The notes: generated by a model not told the origin, from the sequence alone. A stretch of DNA of 64,000 nucleotides from Flaveria trinervia (GCA_025506515.1 CM046453.1:950001-1014000); one strand, 5' to 3'. Positions 24,319 to 37,600 are shown, counted from the first letter of the stretch. Numbers and translations: made by a program.

Positions 24319-27300
24319 TGTCACACCCGGCCGCTCGCATCAACAATATTATCCGCTTTGCCCCCAAGGAGCTCACGGATTTACTTTTGGTTGCCCGGGT
24401 GAAAACTTCCCAGGGAGGTCACCCATCCCTGGATTGCTCCCACCTGAACACGCGTAACTGTGAAGTTCTCCTCTCATCCACAGCCAATACGCCCAAAACG
24501 CGTTGTTGATATTAGAGGCCAGACATTCCTTATGAACCAGGAATCTCTTCTGTCCACGGCCGATGTGGGTTATGTGTAGGGTGTCAAAAGCACCCCCTGT
24601 TTGGACTCATCGTCCTTGATGAGCCCGAGAAGTCACCATCCTTGGTGAGTTATGTCCCACACCCTGAACGGTACAGGAGTGGCTCTATATGCCACACCCT
24701 CAAAATCCACGTGCGGAGTTTTACCGCGAGGCGTGTGAACAAACCAGGATCACAGTCAATAGTTACTCAGAACGACTCTATATGCCATAATTAAAATAAA
24801 ATCAACCAAAGTATAAACTTTAAACTGTGCGGAAGCGTTTTGTAAAACAACCCAAAGAAATAAAAATGTATACTATGGCAAAACATGCGCCAACCCAAAA
24901 GACTAAACATTAATCATTAAAACAATAAAGATGTCTTGAAGACCGAGTCTTATAATGCAAGTGAAACCATGTAGTGCTCCTAATGGCAAGCAAGCTAATG
25001 ACCTGAGAATAGCATACTAAAATGTCAACACAATGGTTGGTGAGTCCAAGAGTGATATTCAAACATAAGCAGTTTAATAGTAGAGATATAAAAGTAGTGC
25101 ATTGTAATGGATAGCTAGTCCATTAACAATAAATATTAACTCATAGTGATTTCGCAATTGAAGCTGACTGTGTTACGTTGTTGCCTCCTGTCACGACTTA
25201 ACATGTCGTGACAATGTTCAATAGGACAAATTGCACCCGGTTGACCTCGAGTCACACAGGTGGGGCTCGTCAGACCCAGTAGTACTACCCAAATTTCCCC
25301 GCTATTCAATATTAACAATTCGAAAGTGTGAGGACTTTTCCATGATATCAACACTATATTAATATTATACACAACTTGAATATATAAAGCGTTTGTAGTT
25401 TACCAGTATGCTATCTCCCCCAAAAGAGATTAAGTAAAGAGTGGGGCATGAACTCACCTGATACGCGTGATAGACACTTAGAGTTTTACTTGACAGACAG
25501 AATGGGCAGACAACCTTCAGAGGTTACCTAGATCATATAAATACGTGAGTACGTGTAAATAGAGAACATGTGAAACCCTAAGTACGCTACAACCAAGGAC
25601 TCAAGGTTTCAAAAAACAAACATGTTTGATCCAGTTGACCCGTTTGACCCGTTGGTGACTTTATGTGTTGTAAACCATTCAAGCAATCATACACATATAT
25701 CATACATGGTTAACATTCAAATGGATCATATGTATGCTATATTATTCAGGTGTATCACTTAGATCATCATACAACCAAGTATCATACAAGTCATGCGAAT
25801 CTAGAACATTAACATATCCACTAGTTAGAACACAACTAATATGCCACCCAAGGATCAAATCACGCACCACATGCCATGTGAAGCCACTCACGACTTCACA
25901 TCCTAAACCATGCCAATCCTACAAAGTAGGGGCTTCAGATTCACACGCGTGTATGATGATCACATTCACATTCATTAACCATGTTCATTGCATTCAACAT
26001 ACACCACAATAATCAGTTCCAGTCCCCAAACATGGTGTCTTAGCTACTAACCAACATCAACATCATATATGCTCATCAAAGTCCAAACATCACCCATGCT
26101 TATCCAAGCATCCCATACAACCAATTTAACATGTTCTATCACATTAGAATTCATCCATAAACTTACTAACATGCTCCTAACATCCCAAACATGTTCAAGC
26201 TATCATCCTTCAAACGTTGAGCAAATAAAGTTTCCCTTTTGGGAAAGTACATTCCAACATCTATCACACTCAATGTATTCATGAATTCATTATAATTATA
26301 CCATCTCAGGCTCATAACAACATCTAGACATGATCAACAATGCCTAATCATCATAAGCTAACAATCATCATGAACAAAAGTTTCCACTTTTGGCAAGATA
26401 TGAACAAAAACATTCATTCTAAGATTTCTAGCATTCATATCAACAATCTAGCATCTAATTAACATCATGAATACATCAACAACATCAATCTATCATTAGA
26501 TCATCATGTCATGAAAATAAAGTTACTATTTTAGTAACCTATGAACACCAACTTCAATTCATCAATTTCTTGCAAGATCAACGTATCCTAACATTCATAC
26601 AACCTACTAATCATCATATATTCATCAAACAATCATTAACTTCACATGATCACACTAATTTCGAATTAGGGTTTGCCTAAGATCAAAGTTCATGATCAAT
26701 GCATTAAAAACATACAATTCATGCATAATCAACGTTAAATAACATGTATTCAATCCAACTAACATACTAACATCATCAATTAACATCAATTTCGACCCCA
26801 TGATGATACAAAATCGAATTAGGGTTGGGCCCTAACAAGAACTCCATAAAAACTTGTAAAATCTAACCTTTAAACGTGTGTTAACTTGTAATTGATGATT
26901 CCAACGTGTTGTAATCCTTGTAATCGAACAAAATCGAGGCTTGGAGGCTTGTTCTTGGTCGAATTCGAAGTGGGGAGGGGTTTGAGATGAAGGTTGCGGC
27001 CGAATGGGGGTGGAGGGCTAGGGTTTGGGTGTTTTGTTTAATTTAGTTTGCATAATTACCATTTAAACCCTTGTGTTTTGATATTTTATAAAAACTAGAC
27101 TTTAAACTTTTTGTAAAATGTTTTTAACTTAATAATATAAAGATATAAACTAATGATAGTCATTATATATTTTATCTTCATAAACACACAAGACATACGA
27201 ATAAATAGGCACGTTTCCGCGTTACACGATTAATTTCCTAATTAACATTTAAAACATGCAAACACATAAACATCATACCATAATCACATAATCAACTAGA

Positions 27301-27436
27301 TTATCAATAATGTAACATTATTAATTATTATTAGGTCACCAACATTAAACGACAACTAGTGTGTGTTTACGACACGTGCATGCAAGACTCAACGGAACTA
27401 ACGGAGTTTGATAACGGAAATTTACCGGATGTCACA
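24319..27436. mobile_element. About 3.1-kb dispersed-repeat block containing a 5S rRNA-like segment
   Basis: The block is bounded by the 7-bp direct repeat TGTCACA at 24319-24325 and 27430-27436. It starts CCCGGCCGC and ends ATTTACCGGA. It contains a 5S-like segment (next entry), GC-rich non-coding stretches, an ATCATCAACA-rich run (25.6-26.8 kb) and a G-rich AGTGGGGAGGGG segment near 26970. No element-encoded protein is visible. It could be a non-autonomous LTR or TRIM-type element, or a nested set of repeats. The boundaries are inferred from the matching heptamers only. Confidence 0.45.
24395..24490 (-). repeat. 5S rRNA-derived sequence (Cassandra- or SINE3-like)
   Basis: Read on -, 24395-24480 contains GAACTTCACAGTTACGCGTG, then GGGATGGGTGACCTCCCTGG and GAAGT. 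This aligns with the 3' two thirds of plant 5S rRNA, including the internal-promoter zone (AGTTAAGCGTG in box A, GGATGGGTGACCTCCTGGGA in box C). About three quarters of bases match by eye. The 5' third of 5S is not recognisable, so it is not a functional 5S gene. 5S-like domains are known in Cassandra TRIM LTRs and 5S-derived SINEs. Confidence 0.75.
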
Positions 27437-27598
27437 TACTGTCTGTTTGGGCCTCTACGTACTACATTGGATTTGTTCATGATAAATGATAAAAGAGTTT
27501 TCATAGCGTATATGAGGTCCAATACGGATGTATAGATTTAAAATAAATAAATCAGTCAATAGAGGGACACATTTAACAATCGTGCGTAAGGTTAATGG

Positions 27599-27825
27599 TC
27601 TATTTGGTAGCCTTTTAACGATTGTTAAGAGTCTACTTCTTAATAGTTCATATTTGAATGATTAAGAGTTAATATTAATGCTAAATGGTTAAAAATTACC
27701 ATAAAAAGATAACCTCTTAATCATTCAGCATTAGAATAACCTTTTAACCATTAAGAGACTATAAACATTAAGATAACCTCTTCTAATCAACATCAAAAGG
27801 CTATTAAACAACCCTAAATGTGATC
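27599..27825. mobile_element. MITE-like element, copy 1 of a TTAACCATTCAGCATTAAGAG family
   Basis: The left end GTAGCCTTTTAAC and right end AAAGGCTATTAAAC are rough inverted repeats. The interior alternates CTTAATCATTCAGCATTA and its complement-like forms. A second diverged copy lies near 29650-29822. No coding capacity. Confidence 0.5.
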
Positions 27826-30206
27826 TAGGGTATATTCATTGAACTGACCTGGTCAAGTGTTATCTAGGGATAAAATCATAAGATATATCATTTGATTAAG
27901 TTATTTTAAGAGTATTTCAAAGATCAAATAGTATTTTATATATTCCCTAAACAATTTGGTATTATTCTATAGTTGTATTGGTTTTAGAACTTTTTTTAGA
28001 TTTCATCTACATGTTGCCTAAAATATCACCAATATAGTATTTAAGCGATGTTAAAATTTTATAATTTGGTTTTGTTTTTCTTATATTATAATGGATGGTT
28101 GTGAGTAAAATAGATGTATATATTTTAGAGAAATAGTGTTGACCTCTATGAATTTTTTAATGTTAATAAAAATGGTTGTGAGTAGATGAGAGAAAAGAAT
28201 GCAATAATAAAAATATAAAAAATATTATTTAATTAATAAACATAATAATAATATTTTTAATACATTATAGATATGAAGGATGGAATGTGAATGCCCTAAA
28301 TAAAAATTAAACGACATCTCATTATTTTAAATCAACACCATAAAATTTCTATACGTGTCGCATAGCCCCATACGCGCCGTATGGGAGGGGGTCGTATAAG
28401 GCTATATGTGTCGTATCCCATCTGACAGCCCCCTAAATTTTTCTTCATAATCGGTGTCAAAATTTGCTATACACGTCGTATAGCCCTATATGTGTCGTAT
28501 AGGAGAGTCGTATAGGGTTATATGGAGTGTGTAGCTATCTGATAGGGGGTGTTAATTTATCTGGGTGGGTGTCTTTATATTAAGACCCTATCAAATTCAG
28601 TAACCATTTAGTTTTATTTTATTATTAATTTGAATATTCTAGCAGCCTTATAAAAGTATGCATATGTTATGCCAACCCCAAAAGTTTATTTTAATTAAAA
28701 AAGTAAATTTAACATCTGTACGATATATTCAACGTATTACTTGAAACCAAAATTTACGTGACAATTAATTGAAGATATTTGTATAGTCCATTCAAATATT
28801 TACTTTGACCTTGACCATAAGGAAATTATATTTGATTATAATGCGTATTGACTAAAAAGCAAATTGATAACTCACAAAGTTTCCAAATAACTGAATTCTC
28901 ACGTCAAGTTCGTTTTCGGTTAATGTGGTCGGTCATTGTACGTCTAATTAAAACCATTCTCTAAGACAACACTTGGTTATTTCAATTATTTTGGTCGATC
29001 AGAAGTTATGTCAATCATCGATCTTTGTTCACCACCTAAATTGGAAACAAAAAATATAAGAACACTAGAACCGACAATCGAATCAACGTAAACTAGTTCT
29101 ATGCAGAGCTTTAATATGAACAGCATACCTCGGGTTTTATAGTTTGATAGATATAAATATAGATGTACATATAAAAATTACATTGTTTCATTGAAATGAA
29201 AAAAGTGTCCGGATGATGAGTCAAAGAAGGGTTAATAAGTTATTGAAGTGACAATTTTACTATAATAAAGAATCGTTATAAAAATTTTCACCTTTTAAAT
29301 ACGTGTAGTTTTAGATAAGTGAAATCTGTTATAAGAGAATATAGGTTTACTTGGTGGTTTTGGTTATTTATTTACTCTTTGAACATTGCTAGAATTTTTT
29401 AAAATTTAAAGATTTTCTAGTAGCCTTTTAATTAGTAACCTTTTAATGATCATTAGAGCATTCACAACTCATTTCTTAAAAATATGTGAATGGTTTTTTA
29501 ATATTTTTTAAAGTAGTTATGAGTATAGGATAGAAAAAAAATAATGAATAGGTATAAAGTTATATTGTTTTATTGAAAAGAGAGAACAAATAGTAAGTTT
29601 TAATGTAATTATAAATATGAAAATAAAAAATGAGATGTAAGTGCTTTTAAAAAGCTACCTTTTAATTATTAATAACCTTTTATTGGTTAAAAGATAATCT
29701 TAATGCCGAATGGTTTTCAGGTACCATTAAAATGTTACCTCTTAACCATTTAACATTTAAATTATTTCTTAATTATTAAAAAACAATATGATAACCATAA
29801 ATGGCCACCGAACAATCCTTTAGTCAAATATATTTTTTAATCTATTTTTGCTATAAATTATGGTTTGTTTCCGGTAAGATTTCTCAAGTAATACATATTT
29901 TACTTGTTACCATATCTCGGTATCATATTATTTCTCATATTTTTTTTATAAAAATCATAGATTCTTTATAACGCAACGATGAAACTACAAGTAATTATGG
30001 GCTTTGTTTCTCATCAGTCGATACATAAGTTACTGGCTCATGAGATTAAGCTCCCAACACTTATTATATCCAATACAAGAAATTAAAAAAACAATTAAGA
30101 TATTAATTAAATACAATTAAAGAATTATTTATTTCCTTTAAGTCACGTCTACTTCACACATTTGTCAAGGGGTCAAAAGGGCCCACAATCGAATGTGTGT
30201 GTGTGC
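27826..30206. other. Repeat-rich intergenic DNA
   Basis: Contents: an AT-rich MITE-like block (about 28085-28296, ending TGTGAATGCCC), the GTATAGCCC/CGTATAG palindrome cluster (28330-28560), a PIF-like MITE (29456-29646) and a second copy of the TTAACCATT-type MITE (about 29650-29822). No gene recognised. Confidence 0.55.
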
Positions 30207-33004
30207 TTAGCTTTCCCTGTCAGCAATTGGGGTCCTTGGGCTGGGTAGGCCCATGTAAGAAATCCTAGGAGAAAGTCTCACTCCCGGGCTGGGCCTGGGT
30301 GACGGGATCGGCCCAAAGTTCGCGGGAGAGGTACGGGGCGATAACTTAACTTGTTCGAGGGCCCGGAATTGTAGCTCTGTTGGATAATCCCGAACAATGC
30401 CGATACGTGGCCCGGTTCCAGTGGCCCATTTGCTAGATATGCGGTTAGCTTCTTGGAAACAGGTTGAAACTGGGGCATCGGTTAGACCTTGAACAAAGGT
30501 GGGCGTGAGTGTATGTTCTTCATTCGTTGGTGTACGTAGGATATCTTGTGGTCTTGTACGCGGAGGGATGATTAATGGTGTGGGCTTGGTTTCGGGTTGC
30601 GTGACCTTGAACGAAAAGCCCACGTCATCGTCATCAACCGAGCATTTCTGCAAAAATGAAATCATTTGCTACATAGGTGTACAAGTTCGCCATGCACAAA
30701 GCATTAAACCTTCAAGGGGTGACGTAGTGGTAAACATTTGAGTCCCTTTAGCAGAGTTATCTAAGTTTGAATCCAAGTTTTACATTTTCAACCTTTAAAC
30801 CCCTTGAAGGCACATACCAACACAAGTTGCGTTGTTAGTATGGTATTGTTGGGTCTCGTGAGTTTAATGGTAACATTCTCGCAAAAAGAAAATGTACCTT
30901 GACATTTGTGAGATCAACATTGTTGTCCTCCAAGAAGCTTACAAAATCCCTAAAGTTTTCTTCTGTTGGAAGGTAGTGACCACTATAAGGCCAAATAGCC
31001 TGAAAAACATATGAAACGGTTAAGAATATAAATCCTGAATGTTAAATTGTCATTGTTGTGTACTTATGCGATAAGAACTTGTACCTCAAGCACGCCACCA
31101 TGGGCCACCAACCTACCGGCGGCAGTGATGGCACCACCAGCTAAAAAACTTGAATGTTGAAACAAGCCTTTTTGTTTTTGGCCAACGTACAAGTTTTTTG
31201 AAGTGCTAAGAACAAAGATCCATTTAGAACCATCAATGGTTTCCAAAAGCACACGACTTTGTCTGTATACGAGCTTCCCATTTTCTACTATTACTTCGTA
31301 TGATTCTCGCTCGTTCTGTTTAATCAGCGGGTGTTATCTAAAAACATCTAGTAACAATGATGTATAGTTATGAAATTGAGTTAGAGAAAAAGAAACTCAC
31401 CGGACTCAAGTATTTTATGCATTGATGTTGTAAACGATATCGTGGGCATTTTTTGGGGTTCATTTCTTTACCATCTCCAACATCCAACCTTCATATATGC
31501 AAGAACACAAAACTATAAGGGCTTTTCAAACATAAATAACAGGACAACCTTATATTTGTTCTTTTAAATTTTATAATATCATATCTATCCTAGCATAGAC
31601 ATAATTAGTAGGGTTCGTAGTCCGTTGACCCTCTGGCTGGTCAAATTTTCTATTAATAGAAGTATATGTCCTTTTCATTATAATTTGACCATCGAATCAG
31701 CATTACCAGAGTAGTTGAATTGAACGTGAAAAATAATATATTACGACCCCAATTGAAGGTCTTGGGTACGCCGTTATATCTATTCAAAACACTAAAAAAA
31801 TCATATTTTTTATTCAACAAGGGATAAATACGGTGTCTTTGGTTTTTTAGAAAGATAAATATGATATTATGAAATTAAGAATGTTACATACATGAAACTT
31901 AAAACTTTTAGAATGTTAACACTAATAATATGAATGTCTTTAAACTCCACATAAATTAATTGTATCATGACTAGAAACATGCTTTAAAACATCTACATTT
32001 AGTTAAAAGAAACTTACCAGTAAAAGAAAGGTTGACAGCTTTCACTTTCAAACCAGAGATCATAGTATATGTGCAGATTATGACCATAGCGATGTCGCGG
32101 GTCGATCTGCAAGCAGCCAATGAGTTTGAGACGATTTTTGATTTGAAAACCGACAAATCACGGGCAAATAGAAAGCGAAAACTGTTTTCTGATCGAAAAC
32201 AATTCAAGAAATCATGAAAGTTGACAGAAAGTTTAGTACTTTTTCACATCTAATTATATGGATGGTGGGGAAAATACTCACAGCTTCTAGCCAATGCTGC
32301 AAAGCCAGTTTTTGGGCTTTTTCATTCTTGCATAGACCCTTTCCCACTTTCGCAGCCCGAGTTCGGGCCCGGGCCCACCGTGAAACCGCGGTTTCGGGTT
32401 TGTTAACGTTAAAAAACGAAACCGAACTCCGGTCCAAAGCTGCAAAATCCAAAGCCTTCCACCTACAACACAACCCAAATTCAAAAACACAACTTTGACT
32501 ATGACTATTTCGGTCAAAAATCAAACTCTACCCAAAACGGTGCAAACAGTAAACTAACCATAATTCCTCAACAACAACAGCGCAATCGGCTAAATTCCTT
32601 CGTGTTCGATAACTTTTGTATATTTTCTGAACTGTAGTGGCAGCAGCATGGAGATCACTAACGGGTCGAGGCGAAAAAAAGACAGTTGACCCGGGAGAAG
32701 TCAAACCACCCGTTTTAAGCTTCAAATTTTCTGGTTCTGTTTTCTTGAAGTCCTGAACTAGATTCTTGAAAGAAAGGGTGGTTTCAAGCATAATCTTTAA
32801 CGGTTCACGGTTCCTCAAAGCGAATGAATTTTTTCTACTCAGATCAACACGCGATTCTTCGGGTTCTTTAGATATTGTTTCTGATACAGATTTGTTTAAG
32901 TTATGTCTTTGTGGTCCCATATTAATTTCATATGGCAATATTAAGAAACTATGGTTTAAGATGTCTTCCCAGGCTGATGATAACAGTGATAAAGACAATC
33001 CCAT
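30207..33004 (-). CDS. IQ-motif-containing IQM family protein, 7 coding exons
   Basis: IQM proteins are plant calmodulin-binding proteins with one IQ motif. Coding exons in transcript order: 33004-32559, 32462-32282, 32106-32018, 31488-31401, 31315-31085, 30999-30898, 30647-30207. All junctions are GT-AG and the 1578-base frame is unbroken (525 residues). The IQ motif is at about residues 120-140 (VQKIYKSYRTRR). It is followed by the family core: WWKALDFAALDRSSVSFF, RWARARTRAAKVGKGL, QKLALQHWLEAIDPRHRYGH, then KWIFVLSTSKNLYVG and GLFQHSSFLAGGA. The C-terminus holds SKWATGTGPRIGIVRDYP and a Ser-Pro-Arg-rich tail. The first ATG at 33004 gives MGLSLSLLSSAWEDIL, like the IQM4-type N-terminus. Resemblance is closest to the Arabidopsis IQM1/IQM4 group, but I do not assign a number. 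An intron probably also splits the 5' UTR. Confidence 0.92.
30705..30890 (+). mobile_element. tRNA-derived SINE, copy A (in IQM intron 6)
   Basis: It starts TTCAAGGGGTGACGTAGTGG, with box A at about 30720-30731, and has box B AGTTTGAATCC at 30764-30774. It continues with CCCCTTGAAGGCACATACC, GTTAGTATGGTATTG and TCTCGTGAGTTT, and ends in an A-rich tail. The same order of blocks occurs in the - strand copy at 46875-47090, which shows they are one family. It fills most of the 250-bp intron, ending a few bases from the splice donor of the antisense gene. Confidence 0.75.
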
Positions 33005-33013
33005 AAGAGTTCA

Positions 33014-33821
33014 AGATTTCTGCAGAAAACAGATAAAAAAAACTTTAGTAAAGTCAAGAGATTTTCTTATTAAACATGAGTTTAAAATTTCAGTACTCTA
33101 CAATAAAAAAACCATATTAAGAACAAAGCCCAACTGATAATTTATTTCCAATAGTGAGAACCCGTTAACTAAAAACTCGAAAGGACCTCGTTAATACTCA
33201 GCTAACTAGCAAGACCAGTGGATATAACTTATAAGTGGTTAAAAAAAAAAAGACTAACAGGACATATAAAGACGGTTTATATAAAACCAGTAAAAGTTGA
33301 ATTCAAAGATAAAACGTCTGCCTTAAAGACAAACTTTTACAACTGGTCCACCCATTGAAGGTTGAAATTGACAGATTTTTGGCATAAACAAAAAAGAATT
33401 TGACCAAGACACCAGAGGAAAACAAACAATGCTTTTCACAATGAGTGAATAATAATTACGGCAAGATGATAAATATCTTGAAACATTAGATTCATAAACC
33501 CCAACAAGATCAAAACACATTAAGTTATTGACACACAGAATCACTTAGGGTTCTTTATATTAAGTTAAAACATGACAAAATATCTTGAAACATTAGATTC
33601 ATAAACCCCAACTTCAAAGAAACACACAACACATGAATAATAATCATCATAAACCAAACCCAAAAAGGAAAATCTTGAAAAAGATTCACTCACCTCAATC
33701 AAGACAACAGCTTTATCCAAACACTTGTTTTAAGTTTCTTGATTTCTGGGCTAAAATTCAAGATTTTTAACCTCTGCAAACAATGATGACTATGATATAT
33801 AAACAACCCCTCTCTTCTCAC
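33014..33821 (-). promoter_or_regulatory. IQM 5' UTR with probable leader intron
   Basis: On -, a good donor (CTTGATTGAG then GTGAGTGAATC) lies at 33694/33693, implying a non-coding first exon of roughly 33694-33795. The leader intron would end close to the ATG at 33004. Inside it, CTTGAAACATTAGATTCATA with AACCCCAAC is directly duplicated (about 33478-33508 and 33585-33612). The acceptor was not pinned down. Confidence 0.45.
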
Positions 33822-33830
33822 CTATTTATA
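33822..33830 (-). promoter_or_regulatory. TATA box for the IQM gene
   Basis: TATAAATAG on the - strand, about 30 bases upstream of the inferred first exon and about 130 bases upstream of the leader-intron donor. It is a near-perfect plant TATA consensus in the right orientation. The distance to a start site is inferred, not measured. Confidence 0.6.
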
Positions 33831-33850
33831 CAAGAACACCTGGCCGTGAA

Positions 33851-36800
33851 AATGGGGATAAATTCTTGATGTCAACTCTAAACGAAGTCGTTTTACACGT
33901 CTATTGAGTTATAATTTATTAAAAGAAATTAAGATTTTATAAAAAGAAATCAGGTGAAATGCTTGACTGGAATCAAGAAAATGAAAGTTTTACAATTTCA
34001 AACCAAGGGTTTGATTTTGATTTATGTGAAGAAAAAACAAATAATGGAAAACCCATTTGCACGTGTTTGATCTTTCAAACTTTGAGAATGAGAATGTGGA
34101 ATACCCTTATCGCGTAAAGCTTTCTACTTTAACTGACAGAATGTGTGTATCTATATGTATATGTATAGATACAATGAGCATGTAAGTATGTGTATGTATC
34201 TATGCGAGTGGATTGTAGAGAGAGAAAGATGGGGTTTTAGAGAGAGAAAATTGGTCAAAGAATTGGAAGTAGGTGATGGGCTTCACGATAAGTCGCACAA
34301 ATCCATGCCCCGCGTATCAATGAAGGGAAAAAGAAAGTCAAAATCACAGTTTTCCACTGGTAAAAGTAAAACCTCTTTCAGGATTGTGACATCTTTCAAC
34401 AACAATAAATACACTTTTGTGACTTAGAGTTTGAGTAACAAATAAGTTTTATATGAAGTTTTAGTTATATAATAGCATTGTCTTTGCGTGTATAATGTTG
34501 TCACATGTCTAAAAATAACAAGTTATGTTTTTGTTTATATGAAGTTTGTTTTTTCTATTTGAGAATTAAAGGAAATTAAGAACAAAATTTGTTTGTTATG
34601 GTTTTAGATTAAAATATCAAGGGATGAAAGTATACTTATTTACAACGGAGGACCAAAGAAATAGCTTGAATTAGTTTTATGGTTTTTGTTGATTTTGGGT
34701 GCTCAAATATCTATCAACTTGATTGCAGTTGTATGTATATATATTTTTTGTTCATGTGAGGTTAAACTGGATATCTAACGTTATTTAGATTTAACATCTT
34801 AACAAACGGTTTCATGAACTTTAGCTATGTAAAAAAGTTATATTTTATTGTACATTTTATAACAATGTTAGACAACTTTTTTATTATTTGTTTCCATGTA
34901 TTTTTCAAAGCATGCATATGTCAATTCGAAAAGTATGAAAAGTATTCCTTAACATTAATTTGTAAAAATGTTTGTCATAGATACACTCATTACTATCTCA
35001 TTTTTTCTGTCTCTTTTTATATACATACATGTATATAGAGATAGATAGAGATACATGGGTATTTTAATAACAAATTTAGATGTTCATATAATTCAAGCCA
35101 TTTGTAAAACAAAAAACTTTGGTTAATAGTATTAACATAAGTAATAAATCATGAAAAAAAATCTGTAATGGTCCGGTTAAATAAAAAAATAGTAATAAAA
35201 TAAAAGTATATAACTAAAAAAAGAAGTTGATTTAAAATTAGTGAGTTTAAACAAAATAATAAACAACTAAAATAAGAGACTATATCATATTTAGAAACAA
35301 CCTAAAATAATCTAAATTTTAAAAAGTTGACATACAACATTCGAAATGTATAGAAAAACAGGAAGCATAGTGAATAAAGACCATAGAGGGTCTAAGAGGA
35401 TGGTATATCACTATAACATAAGGTGAACAATAACCGTTTCAATAACATGTTAAGAATTATAAGAACTTAATAACCACGTGTCAATATAAAGTGTAAACTA
35501 AAACAATGGTTAAAATGTTTTTTCTCATTTCATATCATATCAGATATTTGTGTTTTTGTTTTATTATTTTACATTTGCAGTTTGTAGGAGCACGGCATTT
35601 TTTTCTAATGTAAACTTTCAATAATCTTTATTCAAGTCGCCATTTAACTCCACACGCTTTCATTAGACTTTTTCTTATTATTATATAATTGTTTGTCAAG
35701 TGTGTATACTGATCTAAAACTTGATGTTTTATATTTGAACATCTGCTCATATGGCTGCTAGTGAATCTCAAATTCAAACATATCTTTAGTCACCTTTTTT
35801 TAAAAACCTTACTTTTATGTTTATATATCACTAGTTTAAAAAATATCATACACGAGTTATTTTAAAAACTAAATCCTACACAAGTTAATTAAAATATTAA
35901 ATTAATAGTTAGTAATTAATATTTAAAAATTATAAAATAGTATTTTAGTTAAGATATGATCCGAATTACATATAATTAACTACCTTAAAGCGACTACAAA
36001 AATACGGTTTCAAATCAATAATTAAAATTACGACATGAAGATTGATATAATTTCCTCTATTTTTATTCCACATAAACATCCAATCCTTTATCTCCTCTAA
36101 AACTTCTTTTGGTTTCGGACCCAAGGTTTAGAGCATTTACATTAGCTTCCTCTTCTCCATCTTTATATTTACTTTATAATTACTAAGTTTATACTCTCTC
36201 TTTCAATTAAATAATATTTTTTATATATTTATTATTATATTTTCTCTCATCTCCTCTCATAATCATTTTTTAAAATATTAAAAAAATTTTGGGGGTTATA
36301 TTGTGTTTTCCCAAATACGGGGAATCACGGAAGAATCCCCATAATTTTTCTTTTTCTTATTCATTCACAACCACTTATAACCATTCCTACAATACAAGGC
36401 ACACACTCATATCAACATGAACACTTCATGTGAATGCTCTTATTGAGTAGATTTTCATTCCTCCTCTAATATTTGGAACCTTGCACCAAACCAAAACCTC
36501 CTCCTGGATTTTGCCAGAAAACTGAAAAGAAACAAGAGTAGAAGAAACAAGTGTAAAATAAATCTAAAACTAACTTTTATAATCAATGACAATATAAGAA
36601 TATTAGAAAGTAGTAAATCACACTACAATTACAGCTTTAAAATAAACATAATACAAGAATTATATATAGAAGAAGGAGATGGATAATGAATAAGAAAGTG
36701 GCTAAGAATTCATGTTTCACACTGGTCTTTTAAATTTTTTTTAAGTCTTCTATAAGAGAATTCATTTATTTCACAACATGCAACAAGCAAAGTAGTTTGT

Positions 36801-37600
36801 ATTGACTGAAAGGATACGAAAAACATGAATTGTATCTCAAGAAAGGAATAATAATGATTAAGAAGATTGATGGAAATTCGTTTGAGGGAGTAAATAAGGG
36901 AGCTCTAGCAATTATAGTGTGTTTTCTAACTCGAAACAATAAGTTGAAACTTCATTTTCTCCATGAATACGGAAAACTATTTTTTTTAAAATGACTTCGG
37001 TGTGATTTAATTGGTTTTAATGATTGGTTGAAATACAATATTTATTTTTTGAAACTGCCTCATAAGTGAAATCATACAACTGCTGTATATAAACGATACT
37101 CTTGACAAGACAAGTTGCATGAATTGAGTCCTGATGCATCATCCTTGCACATATAATGAACGTTAGATTCATAGAGGATGCTAATAAAAACTAGATTCAA
37201 ACGGTTAAAAACATTAGCAGTCAAATAAAAACTAGAATCCATTTCTTCACCCTAAAAATTTGTATATTCACTTATATAAAGCAGTTCAAGTATGCATCAG
37301 ACTCAGTTCAATCGTTTAAAATTGTGAGTTCGATTCCAATTAATCTGATATCCAACTTCTAAAACGATAAAATACTCATACGTGAATATCTTTCCGGATA
37401 AAAATATTGAATTACCGTCGTCGTTACCATTACCGATTACCGATAGAATTCAATATTATTATTATAATTTAGAGGGACCCTCTCCTATCCCACGGGCCAC
37501 CCCCCTTAAACAAGGGACAAATCATTACACCATAATTTGGCAATTGGCATCTCACCCTGCTTCTTTCAATAACAAAATTCATCTGTTTTCCCCAATTTAG
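33851..37600. other. AT-rich intergenic DNA with one clear MITE
   Basis: Between the divergent IQM and NPR1 genes. The frame at 34143-34427 is a basic, low-complexity sequence without family resemblance, and 34814-35038 is AT-driven. The only discrete structure seen is the MITE at 36131-36439. Confidence 0.55.
36131..36439. mobile_element. PIF/Harbinger-like (Tourist-type) MITE
   Basis: The terminal inverted repeats are GAGCATTTACA (36131-36141) and TGTGAATGCTC (36429-36439), flanked on both sides by TTA. A 3-bp TTA/TAA target duplication is diagnostic of PIF/Harbinger. The AT-rich interior contains the shared family core ATTATATTTTCTCTCATC. Similar ends or cores occur at 29456-29646, 49479-49920 and, less completely, 28085-28296 and 8380-8700. 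No transposase. Confidence 0.7.

Noticed and set aside
24395..24490. Functional 5S rRNA gene
   Set aside because: Only the 3' two thirds resembles 5S, with many substitutions, and it is a single copy within a repeat.
25734..26284. 92- and 71-codon frames rich in Thr/His/Ser
   Set aside because: Derived from an ATCATCAACA-rich segment of the repeat block at 24.3-27.4 kb; no start context or domain.
34143..34427. 94-codon basic frame upstream of the IQM promoter
   Set aside because: It starts in a low-complexity ATATGTATATG tract, has no recognisable domain, and its spacing to the divergent IQM promoter is unremarkable. An unannotated small protein cannot be excluded.
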